A stretch of 24,848 nt of DNA from a virus, in IMG/VR virus record IMGVR_UViG_3300008448_000595, positions 1 through 24,848 of that record; one strand, 5' to 3'. A model generated the notes under the pieces. That model ran no database searches, was not told the DNA's origin, and saw nothing but the letters and a program-made list of their open reading frames with translations. Position 1 is the first letter of the stretch, and each line of letters starts with the position of its first letter. The translations under genes and the position numbers were made by a program. This document shows positions 12,906 through 20,435 of the stretch, piece after piece.

Positions 12906-14038
12906 GTCAGTGCGGTACATACCTACGCACGAAGAAGACCTACTTCTTCAAAGTCGGCGACGTAGAATGTGAAATCATGTTCCGTGCCCTTGATGACTCA
13001 GACGATGTGGCCAACCTGAACTCCCTCGAAGCTACTTTTGCTTGGGTAAACGAGTGTCGTGACATTCACCCTGATATTATCGACGCGCTCTCGAAGCGCG
13101 TTGGTCGCTTTCCATCCGCTAAGGATGGTGGCCCAACATGGCACGGCACCTTCTGTGACACCAACCCGCCAGTGATGGATAGTTGGTGGTATTACATGAT
13201 GGAACGCCTCGACCCCAAAGACGGCGTGTCGTTCAACGACAATGGCTGGGATGTGTTCAAGCAGCCGTCAGGTCGCAGTCCCTACGCCGAGAATATCGAG
13301 AACCTGCCCGAAGGGTACTACGACACGCAGGGGCGGTCGGAAGAGTACATCCGGGTTTTCATCGACGGGGACTACGGCCTCAGCACCGCAGGGCAGCCGG
13401 TCTACAAGTACTTCAGGCCGGACTACCACATGGCCAAGCAGATGCTCAGGCCCATTGTCAACGGGGTGCGGCCCATCATCGTCGGGATGGACTTGGGGTT
13501 AACGCCTGCGGCTGTCATCGGGCAGCAGGACCCGAGGGGGCGGGCGCTCATCCTCGCCGAGGCGGTTAGCTTCGACATGGGCATCCAGAGATTTATCCGC
13601 ACGGTGCTCAAGCCGCTGCTCTACGAGCGCTTCTCCGGCGTGCCGGTCATGGTGGTCACTGACCCGGCTGGTATCCAGCGGGCGCAGACTGACGAGCGCA
13701 GTGCTGTGGACATTATCAAGGCGGAGGGCCTCAGGGTCATGGCTGCCAAGACCAACAACGTCTCGGCGCGGATCAACGCGGTTGATGAGTATCTCATGCG
13801 GCAGGTGGACGGCGATCCGGGGTTTCTGCTCGATCCGCGCTGCACTGCGCTCAAGGCTGCCATGATGGGCGGTTACCGCTACAAACCCAAGAGCGATGGG
13901 ATGATCGAGAAGAACAAGCACAGTCACGTAGCCGAAGCGTTGCAGTATCTATGCCTCCATCTGCATAGTGCCGGGGAGGGTGCGATGGTTACCCAGCGGC
14001 GCGAGATCAAAAGGGTTGCGGCAGCCGGATGGACCTGA
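12650..14038 (+). CDS. terL: Terminase large subunit
   Basis: 462 residues from ATG 12650 (MSLTINYTPPPTGKRFMESN), which has AAGGG 8 nt upstream; an in-frame ATG at 12593 would add 19 residues without a ribosome site. ATPase: Walker A GPVGSGKS (28-35), Walker B FAWVNE (N134-E135). RNase H-fold nuclease: GMDLGLTP (D281), VVTDPAG (D338) and SHVAEALQYL near residue 425-435. It powers packaging of DNA into the prohead through the portal and cuts the concatemer. Length is normal. Codon usage in the first ~85 codons differs from the rest. A strong terminator follows. Confidence 0.95.
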   Translation: MSLTINYTPPPTGKRFMESNARMRVLMGPVGSGKSVTCCFEIIRRASMQHPDETGKRRTRCIVVRETARQLEDTTIKSFLDWFPPGQCGTYLRTKKTYFFKVGDVECEIMFRALDDSDDVANLNSLEATFAWVNECRDIHPDIIDALSKRVGRFPSAKDGGPTWHGTFCDTNPPVMDSWWYYMMERLDPKDGVSFNDNGWDVFKQPSGRSPYAENIENLPEGYYDTQGRSEEYIRVFIDGDYGLSTAGQPVYKYFRPDYHMAKQMLRPIVNGVRPIIVGMDLGLTPAAVIGQQDPRGRALILAEAVSFDMGIQRFIRTVLKPLLYERFSGVPVMVVTDPAGIQRAQTDERSAVDIIKAEGLRVMAAKTNNVSARINAVDEYLMRQVDGDPGFLLDPRCTALKAAMMGGYRYKPKSDGMIEKNKHSHVAEALQYLCLHLHSAGEGAMVTQRREIKRVAAAGWT

Positions 14039-14093
14039 TATAACCATACATGTCAGACATGACGTTACTCCTAGTCCTTACCCCCGTTGAGCG

Positions 14094-14122
14094 TACCCCC
14101 TCCCGCTCCGGGGGTATTTTTT
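14094..14122 (+). terminator. Rho-independent terminator after terL
   Basis: TACCCCC (14094-14100) pairs with GGGGGTA (14110-14116) over a 9-nt loop, followed by six T. It lies 56 bp after the terL stop, so packaging genes form their own transcript, separate from the portal/capsid operon. Confidence 0.88.
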
Positions 14123-14127
14123 GACTG

Positions 14128-14156
14128 TTGTCCCCTGCAATACCTCGTGCTAAGTT
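14128..14156 (+). promoter_or_regulatory. Candidate promoter of the portal-capsid operon
   Basis: TTGTCCC (14128-14134), 14 bp, then GCTAAGTT (14149-14156) fits the alphaproteobacterial pattern TTGaCgS-N10-14-GCTAnAWC. It sits 6 bp after the terL terminator, and the start would be near 14162, 22 nt before the next ATG. Confidence 0.45.
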
Positions 14157-14183
14157 AACCCAAACATCTTACGAGGTGCAGGC

Positions 14184-14534
14184 ATGACTATTTACTCGAC
14201 AAACCCAAAGATGGACACGTCCGGCATCAAGGGCGAGCAGCCTGTGTATGGGTATATGGGTAATAAGATCGGCACCAAGACCAAGACTGGTGGTGACCTC
14301 TATATGGAGGCCATCAAGGAACAGGCCGACGAGTACGGCATGAACAAGACCAAGGCGCTGTCGTCCAGCAACAACATGCGTGCTGCGGCGAATCTGGTCA
14401 ATCAAGGTTACTCCTGCGACCACGCGATGGATATCGTCAGTAAGGATACCATGTGGATGCCGGACAAGGTCGATATTGTGAAGGCCGGGGCCAAGGCGGT
14501 CAAGAAGATGTCGAAGGGTTGCAAGGGCTACTGA
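14184..14534 (+). CDS. Hypothetical protein between terL and portal (116 aa)
   Basis: Begins MTIYSTNPKMDTSGIKGEQP; GAGG lies 7 nt upstream of the ATG. The first 40 residues are polar and flexible; the middle is helical (DLYMEAIKEQADEYGMNKTK; NNMRAAANLVNQGY); the end is Lys-rich (KAGAKAVKKMSKGCKGY). It is the first gene after the candidate promoter and lies just before the portal, so a minor virion or assembly role is plausible. No family recognised. Confidence 0.78.
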   Translation: MTIYSTNPKMDTSGIKGEQPVYGYMGNKIGTKTKTGGDLYMEAIKEQADEYGMNKTKALSSSNNMRAAANLVNQGYSCDHAMDIVSKDTMWMPDKVDIVKAGAKAVKKMSKGCKGY

Positions 14535-14537
14535 TAG

Positions 14538-16592
14538 ATGGCTGGTCTAACCTTCCTTCGTGTTGTCGGGAATGACGAGTTGGTTCGTCAGGAGAAGGAA
14601 GCTGCTGACCGCGCGCTTCAGGAACGACAGAACCAGCCTGTCATCCTTGGCTTGACGGGTTACCTTCGGCAGTGCTGGGATGTGGCTGAGATGGCCAAGC
14701 GTCCCATTGAGCAGATCATGCTTCGGGCCATGCGCCAGCGCAATGGCGAGTACGACGCAGACAAGCTCCAGCAGATCAGAAGCCAAGGTGGCTCTGAGAT
14801 TTACATGATGATCACCGAGGTGAAGTGTCGTGCCGCTGAGTCGTGGTTGCGTGACATTCTCCTCGAAGGCGGCGGTCCTCCGTGGGACCTCGATGCTACA
14901 CCGATCCCTGACTTGTCGCCTGCTCAGTCTGCCGAAGTGCAGGGTGCCTTCGCCGAGAAGGTCCTTGAGATCGTGCAGAACACCGGACAAGCTCCGACGA
15001 AACAGCAGATGATGGAACTGCGCGAGATGGTCAGTCAAGACTATCGCTTCGCAGTGCTGCGTCAGACCCAGATCAGGGCTGACCGGATGAAGACCAAGAT
15101 CGAGGACCAGTTCGCGCAGGGCGGCTGGAACACGGCGTTCAACGACTTCATCACCGATCTGGTCACGTTCCCTGCGGCCTTCATCAAGGGGCCGATTGTG
15201 CGTCGGCAGCGGGCGCTCGGGTGGAAGACGACCAGTGGTCGCACGCAGGTCGAGGCCATTGAGCGCCTTGGTCCCGAGTATGAGCGGGTCGATCCGTTCC
15301 GTATTTACCCGGAGCCGGGGATCAGCAACCTCAACGAGGGGTATGTTTTCGAGCATCACCGTCTGTCACGCACAGAGTTGTCTGACCTTATCGGTGTGCC
15401 GGGTTACGATGACGACGCCATTCGCAAGGTCCTTGAGATCGGCAATGGTCAGTCGTGGATCAACGAGGACGTGGAGCTTCAGAAGGACGAGGAGGAGCGC
15501 AAGTACTATAGCTACATGCGCCCGACGACCGAGTTCGACGCGCTGGAGTTCTGGGGTAAGGTGAGCGGCAAGATGCTCATCGAGTGGGGCATGACCGAGG
15601 ACGAGGTTCCTGATCCTGCCCGCGAGTACGACGCCAACGTCTGGATTGTCGGTAACTACGTCATCAAGGCGGTTCTGAACTACGACCCGCTGGGTGAGAA
15701 GCCCTACTCGAAGACCAGCTTCATCAAGTGCCCCGGTGCCTTCTGGGGTAAGGGTATCCCCGAGATCATCGAGGACCTTCAGGGTGTCTGCAACGCGGCT
15801 GCCCGCGCACTGGTGAACAACATGGGGATCGCCTCTGGTCCGCAGGTCGAGGTCAACCTCGAACGCATCCCGGCCAATGAGGATATCACCCAGCTATCGC
15901 CTTGGAAAATCTGGCAGACGGTCAACGATCCGGTTGGGTCGTCCGCGCCAGCGATCCGTTTCACGCAGCCGGACTCTCGCGCAAGCGAACTGATGGCCGT
16001 TTACGAGAAGTTCTCCCGCCTCGCAGACGACCACTCAGGTATTCCGGCCTATGTGTATGGCGACCTGAATGTGCAGGGGGCCGGTCGCACTTCATCGGGT
16101 CTGTCGATGCTGATGGGTGCTGCTGGTAAAGGCATACGTCAGGTCGTCATGCACATTGACAGCGATATCGTTAAACCCATCGTCGAGCGTCAGTTCGTGT
16201 ACAACATGCGCTACGATGAGGATGAGTCCATCAAGGGCGACGTTGAGGTGGTGGCCAAGGGTGCCATCAACCTTGCGGTCAAGGAGACCGTCAACGTGCG
16301 CCGCATCGAGTTCCTCAACGCAACCGCCAATCCTTTCGACATCGAAATCATTGGTAGGGATGGCCGCGCCGCGATCCTTCGCGAAGTGGCTAAAGGGTTG
16401 CAGATGCCCGTGGATGACGTTGTCCCGTCTCGGGAGAAGTCCGCGTATGACCAGCAACAGGCTGCACTTGCGATGGCTGCGATGCCACAGCAGACCCAGC
16501 AACCCGCGCCTGCCGCGACTGGTCCTGCCGGAGAACCCAAAGGTGGGATGGAAGGAAACACGGTCACTAACCGCGTGAGTGGGGCGGCATGA
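14538..16592 (+). CDS. Portal protein
   Basis: 684 residues, the size of portals from short-tailed phages. Residues 40-75 (YLRQCWDVAEMAKRPIEQIM, then RQRNGEYD) and the central VDPFRIYPEPG, FIKCPGAFWGKGIPEIIEDL and RTSSGLSMLMGAAGKGIR segments follow the order of podovirus portal proteins: an N-terminal helical wing, a clip/stem part and a crown. The last 50 residues are Gln/Ala/Pro-rich and probably disordered. It forms the dodecameric ring at one capsid vertex, docks the terminase and binds the tail. Ribosome site is weak (AAGGG about 10 nt upstream). The next gene overlaps by 4 nt. Confidence 0.9.
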   Translation: MAGLTFLRVVGNDELVRQEKEAADRALQERQNQPVILGLTGYLRQCWDVAEMAKRPIEQIMLRAMRQRNGEYDADKLQQIRSQGGSEIYMMITEVKCRAAESWLRDILLEGGGPPWDLDATPIPDLSPAQSAEVQGAFAEKVLEIVQNTGQAPTKQQMMELREMVSQDYRFAVLRQTQIRADRMKTKIEDQFAQGGWNTAFNDFITDLVTFPAAFIKGPIVRRQRALGWKTTSGRTQVEAIERLGPEYERVDPFRIYPEPGISNLNEGYVFEHHRLSRTELSDLIGVPGYDDDAIRKVLEIGNGQSWINEDVELQKDEEERKYYSYMRPTTEFDALEFWGKVSGKMLIEWGMTEDEVPDPAREYDANVWIVGNYVIKAVLNYDPLGEKPYSKTSFIKCPGAFWGKGIPEIIEDLQGVCNAAARALVNNMGIASGPQVEVNLERIPANEDITQLSPWKIWQTVNDPVGSSAPAIRFTQPDSRASELMAVYEKFSRLADDHSGIPAYVYGDLNVQGAGRTSSGLSMLMGAAGKGIRQVVMHIDSDIVKPIVERQFVYNMRYDEDESIKGDVEVVAKGAINLAVKETVNVRRIEFLNATANPFDIEIIGRDGRAAILREVAKGLQMPVDDVVPSREKSAYDQQQAALAMAAMPQQTQQPAPAATGPAGEPKGGMEGNTVTNRVSGAA

Positions 16593-16804
16593 TCCGGCCC
16601 GATCCTCAAGTGATCAAGGCGCTTGCCGCCTCAGTCAGGCAGTTCCCTGTCCTTCTGGACTGGCTGCGTGAGTGGGAGATGCAAGAGCTTCGGCGCTTGC
16701 CTCAAGCGGTTGACAACACTGGCATTTTTCAGGGCAGATGCCAAGTGCTTGGCGAGCTTACCAAGTTCGCTTCCGATGCCCCCAACCTAGCGGCTGACTT
16801 ATGA
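16589..16804 (+). CDS. Small helical protein downstream of portal (71 aa)
   Basis: Begins MIRPDPQVIKALAASVRQFP. The layout VLLDWLREWEMQELRRLP followed by FQGRCQVLGELTKF resembles small helical proteins encoded directly after portals in several podophages, with a conserved QGRcQxL. The ATG overlaps the portal TGA by 4 nt. It may assist head assembly or portal incorporation, but this is inferred from position only. Confidence 0.78.
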   Translation: MIRPDPQVIKALAASVRQFPVLLDWLREWEMQELRRLPQAVDNTGIFQGRCQVLGELTKFASDAPNLAADL

Positions 16805-16840
16805 GCCGACTAATCAAGCTCACAGATTGGAGCAATTAAC

Positions 16841-17866
16841 ATGGCACTTCCAGAGCAAGTTCGTAAACAATCCGAAGCCGTACAGGAACTGTACAAGCAG
16901 CTTAACAGCGATGCCGCTCCGGCGGGGGATGCCCCGACCGAGGATGAAGCTGTGGGTAGCGAAGACATGGACCCCCCGGCTGACGAGGTTGATAACGACA
17001 GCGCTGCTCAGGTACCGGCAGGCGAGCAAACTGCCGGTGCGTCAGACACGGAAGATGAGAACTCTGAGACCTATGCTCAGAGATGGCGTTCCCTTCAGGG
17101 GTCGTACAATGCGACGGTTCGGCAGAAGTCCGAACTGGAGCAGCGCGTACAGCAGATGGAACAACTGCTTGCTACGCTCTCACAGTCGCCGCCTGCGGCT
17201 GCCCAGACTGAGAAGGAGGCAGAGCCTGTGCGCTATGTCTCTGAGCAGGAGGCCAGCGAGTATGGTGAGTCGATTGATGTGATGCGCAAGGTCAGCCGCG
17301 AGGAACTCGTCCCCGTGGCACAACGCCTTGCCCAGATCGAGGGCCTCCTCCAGCAGATGCAGGCGACCGTTGTCCCGCAGGTTCATGCGGTATCACAGCG
17401 TCAGCAGATGTCGGCGGAACAGCAGTTCTGGTCTGATCTGACTAACTACGTACCCAACTGGCGTGAAGTTAATGACGATGACGGGTTCCAGTCTTGGTTG
17501 CTGGATATCGACCCGCTCACCGGCCTTAATCGCCAGACGTACCTCGAAGATGCCCAGCGGTCGCTCGATGCCCATCGGGTGAGCGCATTTTTCCGGACTT
17601 GGCTTGAGTCTACTGGACAAGCCTCTGTTGCTCAATCCACTCCCAAACCTGCTGTCGAGCTTGAAAAGCAGGTTGCTCCGGGCCGTTCGCGCGGTGCCGG
17701 GTCAGCCTCTTCCAAGCAACCCAAGACCTACACGCCTGAGGATATCAAGAAGTTCTTCGATGATGTCCGGTCGGGTAAGTACAAGGGTCGGGAACAGGAG
17801 CGGGACCGTATCGAACGCGACATCTTTTCCGCGCAGCGGGAAGGTCGTATAATGGCCAATGCTTGA
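16841..17866 (+). CDS. Putative scaffolding protein
   Basis: 341 residues. After a short helix, residues 24-75 are highly acidic and low in complexity; 80-112 and 145-175 are coiled-coil-like (QKSELEQRVQQMEQLLATL; VAQRLAQIEGLLQQMQ); the C-terminus (about 297-335: YTPEDIKKFFDDVRSGKYKG, then REQERDRIERDIF) is a basic helix-loop-helix of the type that binds coat protein. An acidic, coiled-coil, helix-loop-helix-ending protein directly before the capsid gene is the classic scaffold. It would guide prohead assembly and be lost on maturation. The ATG has GGAG 8 nt upstream. Confidence 0.88.
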   Translation: MALPEQVRKQSEAVQELYKQLNSDAAPAGDAPTEDEAVGSEDMDPPADEVDNDSAAQVPAGEQTAGASDTEDENSETYAQRWRSLQGSYNATVRQKSELEQRVQQMEQLLATLSQSPPAAAQTEKEAEPVRYVSEQEASEYGESIDVMRKVSREELVPVAQRLAQIEGLLQQMQATVVPQVHAVSQRQQMSAEQQFWSDLTNYVPNWREVNDDDGFQSWLLDIDPLTGLNRQTYLEDAQRSLDAHRVSAFFRTWLESTGQASVAQSTPKPAVELEKQVAPGRSRGAGSASSKQPKTYTPEDIKKFFDDVRSGKYKGREQERDRIERDIFSAQREGRIMANA

Positions 17867-17885
17867 TTAGAAGGAACTCTTTGCT

Positions 17886-18809
17886 ATGTCGTATCCTGTT
17901 TCCCCCGGTCGCCCGAACTACTCGGGCAACTTCATCCCCGAAATCTGGTCGGGTAAGCTGATCGAGAACTTCTACGATGCCACCGTGCTCGCAGCGATCT
18001 CGAACACCGACTACGAAGGCGAAATCCGTCAGTTCGGTGATACCGTCAACATCCGCACCACCCCGGAGATCACGATCCGTGACTACGTCAAGGGTCAGGC
18101 TCTGACGGTTGAGAACCCCGACAAGCCGAAGCTCCAGCTTGTCATCGACAAGGGCGAATACTTTGCCTGCGTCGAAGACGACGTGGATAAGGTGCAGTCG
18201 GACATCAACCTGATGGACACTTGGTCGAAGGACGCCTCGGAGCGTATGAAGATCAAGATCGACCAGCGCGTTCTGACCGACCTGCTGCCGGACATCGCCG
18301 CCACCAACAAGGGTGCCACTGCCGGTGAGCAGTCGGCCTCGTTCAACCTCGGCACCAACGCTTCGCCGCTGACCGTGACCAAGGATGGCGCTGGTGGTAC
18401 CACCTCGGTGATCGACCTGATCGTCGATATGGGCACCGTGCTTGACGAAGCCAACGCTCCTGAAGCTGACCGCTTCCTCGTCATTCCTGCCAAGATGGCT
18501 GGTCTGATCAAGAAGTCGGAACTGAAGGACGCTTCGCTGACCGGTGACAGCCAGTCGATTGTCCGCAATGGCCGTCTGGGTATGGTTGATCGGTTCACCC
18601 TCTATGTGAGCCACAACCTGTACGTGTCCTCGGGCAAGTACAACCTGATCGCCGGTCACAAGATGGGCTTCACCTTCGCCTCGCAGATGACCAACATGGA
18701 AACCATCCGCTCTGAAACGACCTTCGGAAACATTATCCGTGGTCTTCAGGTGTATGGCTACAAGGTCGTCAAGGGTGAAGCACTCTCGACCGCTGTGGTC
18801 CAGTTCTGA
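17886..18809 (+). CDS. Major capsid protein
   Basis: 307 residues beginning MSYPVSPGRPNYSGNFIPEI. The FIPEIWSGKLIENFYDATVL opening, the RQFGDTVNIRTTPEI strand pair, the DIDKVQ-like KVQSDINLMDTW helix with ASERMKIKIDQRVL (the backbone helix region) and the FVVIPAKM-like DRFLVIPAKMAGLIKKSEL segment match HK97-fold coat proteins of marine and other podophages (P22-coat-like group). Size and place after the scaffold agree. Codons are strongly biased to C/G-ending forms, as expected for the most expressed gene. A very stable UUCG hairpin follows 8 bp after the stop. Confidence 0.92.
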   Translation: MSYPVSPGRPNYSGNFIPEIWSGKLIENFYDATVLAAISNTDYEGEIRQFGDTVNIRTTPEITIRDYVKGQALTVENPDKPKLQLVIDKGEYFACVEDDVDKVQSDINLMDTWSKDASERMKIKIDQRVLTDLLPDIAATNKGATAGEQSASFNLGTNASPLTVTKDGAGGTTSVIDLIVDMGTVLDEANAPEADRFLVIPAKMAGLIKKSELKDASLTGDSQSIVRNGRLGMVDRFTLYVSHNLYVSSGKYNLIAGHKMGFTFASQMTNMETIRSETTFGNIIRGLQVYGYKVVKGEALSTAVVQF

Positions 18810-18816
18810 TCATGAT

Positions 18817-18834
18817 GGGGGGCTTCGGCCCCCC
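18817..18834 (+). promoter_or_regulatory. UUCG hairpin after the capsid gene
   Basis: GGGGGGC-TTCG-GCCCCCC is a perfect 7-bp stem closed by a C(UUCG)G tetraloop. There is no T-run directly after it, so it is more likely an RNA stabiliser or partial attenuator than a full terminator. Confidence 0.65.
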
Positions 18835-18858
18835 GTCTAGCCAAGAAGGATTTTTGAA

Positions 18859-19311
18859 ATGGCTGCTTACACTGACTCTCTCGGCTTCAACAAGGGTACC
18901 GCTGCGTATCCGGACACCGCATGTGTCTACAAGTTTGAAGTCGAACTCGACTTCGCCGAGATCATCGCTGCTCGTGCCGCTGCCGGTGCTACCGCACTGG
19001 TTGCTACCGATACCCTTCAGGTGATCAACCTCCCGGCTTATTCGGTGGTCCTCGCTGCCGGTCTGAACGTGGTCTCGGTCGAGTCCACCAACACGACCGC
19101 GACGTTCGACTTCGGTTATACCGGCGGTTCGCCTGCGGCTGCCAACGTGTACTGCGATGACTTCGCGTGCACTTCGGTTGCCATGGACTCGGATAACCTT
19201 GCTAACCCCACGGTTATCAAGACGGCTGACACCATCGACCTTCTGCTGAACACTGCGGTTCCGACCGACTGCGTTCTGAAGGCGTGGGCCATCGTCGCGA
19301 ACTGCGGTTAA
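18859..19311 (+). CDS. Putative virion (capsid-associated) protein (150 aa)
   Basis: Begins MAAYTDSLGFNKGTAAYPDT; beta-rich with an Ala/Thr/Val composition (LQVINLPAYSVVLAAGLNVV; TFDFGYTGG) and five cysteines. Proteins of this look directly downstream of the coat gene in marine podophages are usually virion proteins, often called decoration or head proteins. Isolated by hairpins on both sides, it may be expressed at a level distinct from the coat. I cannot assign a specific role. Confidence 0.72.
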   Translation: MAAYTDSLGFNKGTAAYPDTACVYKFEVELDFAEIIAARAAAGATALVATDTLQVINLPAYSVVLAAGLNVVSVESTNTTATFDFGYTGGSPAAANVYCDDFACTSVAMDSDNLANPTVIKTADTIDLLLNTAVPTDCVLKAWAIVANCG

Positions 19312-19317
19312 CAGTTT

Positions 19318-19362
19318 GGGGCTGCTGGCTGGATTGGGAGTTCCCGGTCGGAAGGCAGCCCC
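19318..19362 (+). promoter_or_regulatory. Intergenic hairpin in the virion operon
   Basis: GGGGCTGC (19318-19325) pairs with GCAGCCCC (19355-19362), with an inner GGGA/TCCC stem possible at 19335-19344. It begins 7 bp after the stop, and no T-run follows. The next gene begins 19 bp later with a near-perfect AAGGAGG ribosome site. Confidence 0.55.
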
Positions 19363-19380
19363 ATACTCAAGGAGGTTATC

Positions 19381-19947
19381 ATGGGTGTGTATCGCGGTAT
19401 TACTCAAGACAATGTGACTATTCAGGGCGGTACGGCGTACAGCCTGAACCTCGTCACTCCGTCCATCGGTGGCACGGCTGTTGCAGCCACTGCTGCTGAG
19501 ATCAACGCTGCTGCTGACATGTCGGCTCGCCTCGTGTCGGCTACTGCTGCAACTCTGGCTGTTACGGCTGCGGCGCATGACCAGAAGGTCATCGTCCTTA
19601 ACCGTGCGGCTGGCGTTACGGCTACCCTTCCGGCTGCAACCGGTTCGGGTGCTGTGTTCCGGTTCACCACCGGCACGACTGTCACGTCGAACAACAACAT
19701 CATCAAGGTGGCTGATAGCAGCGACGTGATGTCGGGTTCGATCTATGTGACTGATCAGGCTGCCGGTACTGGTACCGAGTTCAGCACGGTTGCGGCCAGC
19801 GACACGATCACGATGAACGGCACTACCTCTGGCGGTATCGCTGGCGGTATCCTGACGCTGATCGACGTTGCAACTGACCTGTATGCGGTGCATGGTAACA
19901 TCATCGGTACGGGTGTCGAAATCACTCCGTTCAGCGCGACGGTGTAA
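19381..19947 (+). CDS. Putative virion surface protein (188 aa)
   Basis: Begins MGVYRGITQDNVTIQGGTAY. The short helix GTAVAATAAEINAAADMS is followed by a beta-sandwich-like domain (KVIVLNRAAGVTATLPAATG, FRFTTGTTVTSNNNIIKV, SDTITMNGTTSGG). This combination is shared by many marine phage head-decoration or head-fibre proteins. The ribosome site AAGGAGGTTATC is the strongest in the window, so a high-copy structural protein is likely. Homology to fibre attachment domains suggests it sits on the particle surface; exact site unknown. Confidence 0.78.
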   Translation: MGVYRGITQDNVTIQGGTAYSLNLVTPSIGGTAVAATAAEINAAADMSARLVSATAATLAVTAAAHDQKVIVLNRAAGVTATLPAATGSGAVFRFTTGTTVTSNNNIIKVADSSDVMSGSIYVTDQAAGTGTEFSTVAASDTITMNGTTSGGIAGGILTLIDVATDLYAVHGNIIGTGVEITPFSATV

Positions 19948-19949
19948 CC

Positions 19950-19972
19950 GATGGGGGCCTTGTGCCCCCATC
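19950..19972 (+). promoter_or_regulatory. Perfect 9-bp hairpin in the virion operon
   Basis: GATGGGGGC (19950-19958) and GCCCCCATC (19964-19972) pair perfectly over a 5-nt loop, starting 2 bp after the stop codon. No T-run follows. It is the third such stem within 1.2 kb, each placed right after a virion gene. Confidence 0.65.
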
Positions 19973-19988
19973 AACACAGGGGAAGACC

Positions 19989-20432
19989 ATGGCTGGTAAG
20001 CGCATCTACGACACGGACCCATCCAAGAGCCTAGCTCCGCTATCTGGTGCGCAGTCCGCGAACAACGACAAGCTCGTCATCTTCGACGTAGATGCGAACG
20101 AGACCAAGCGTATTGATCGGTCTCAGCTTGCCGCTGGCCTCGTAGGTGATCTTCCGTTCACCCCTACCGGGCAGGTGACGGCTACGACTATCCCCACAGC
20201 AATTGCTGAAATCGCTAACATGACCATTACGCCGCAGCGGTTTAGCGGTAATGGGGCTACAGTTAATTTCACGCTCTCTGCGGCACCGGCCAGCGAAAAT
20301 TTTACGTGGGTATTCGTGAACGGCGTATACCAGCAAAAGGATACTTACTCGGTGTCCGGCACGACGCTTACATTTTCGCAGGCACCACCGCTGGGTACCA
20401 ACAACATCGAAGTAAACACGTTGGGGTTCTGA
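19989..20432 (+). CDS. Fibre-like protein, probable adaptor (147 aa)
   Basis: Starts at ATG 19989 (MAGKRIYDTDPSKSLAPLSG) with AGGGGAA 6 nt upstream; a longer frame to 19962 lies in the hairpin. The C-terminal part (VNFTLSAAPASENFTWVFV, NGVYQQKDTYSVSGTTLTFS) is a beta-domain very common in phage tail fibres and appendages, here placed at the end of a short protein. The LPFTPTGQVTATTIPTAIAE segment is also common in fibres. It probably links a receptor-binding fibre to the particle. Confidence 0.78.
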   Translation: MAGKRIYDTDPSKSLAPLSGAQSANNDKLVIFDVDANETKRIDRSQLAAGLVGDLPFTPTGQVTATTIPTAIAEIANMTITPQRFSGNGATVNFTLSAAPASENFTWVFVNGVYQQKDTYSVSGTTLTFSQAPPLGTNNIEVNTLGF

Positions 20433-20435
20433 TCT

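Noticed and set aside
18769-20022. Long leftward frame (417 codons) opposite the virion genes
   Set aside because: It runs antisense through three well-supported genes, is Ser/Arg/His-rich, and lacks a start signal; it is a by-product of GC-rich codon bias. Similar antisense frames at 17745-18659, 23350-24378 and 14547-15359 were dropped for the same reason.
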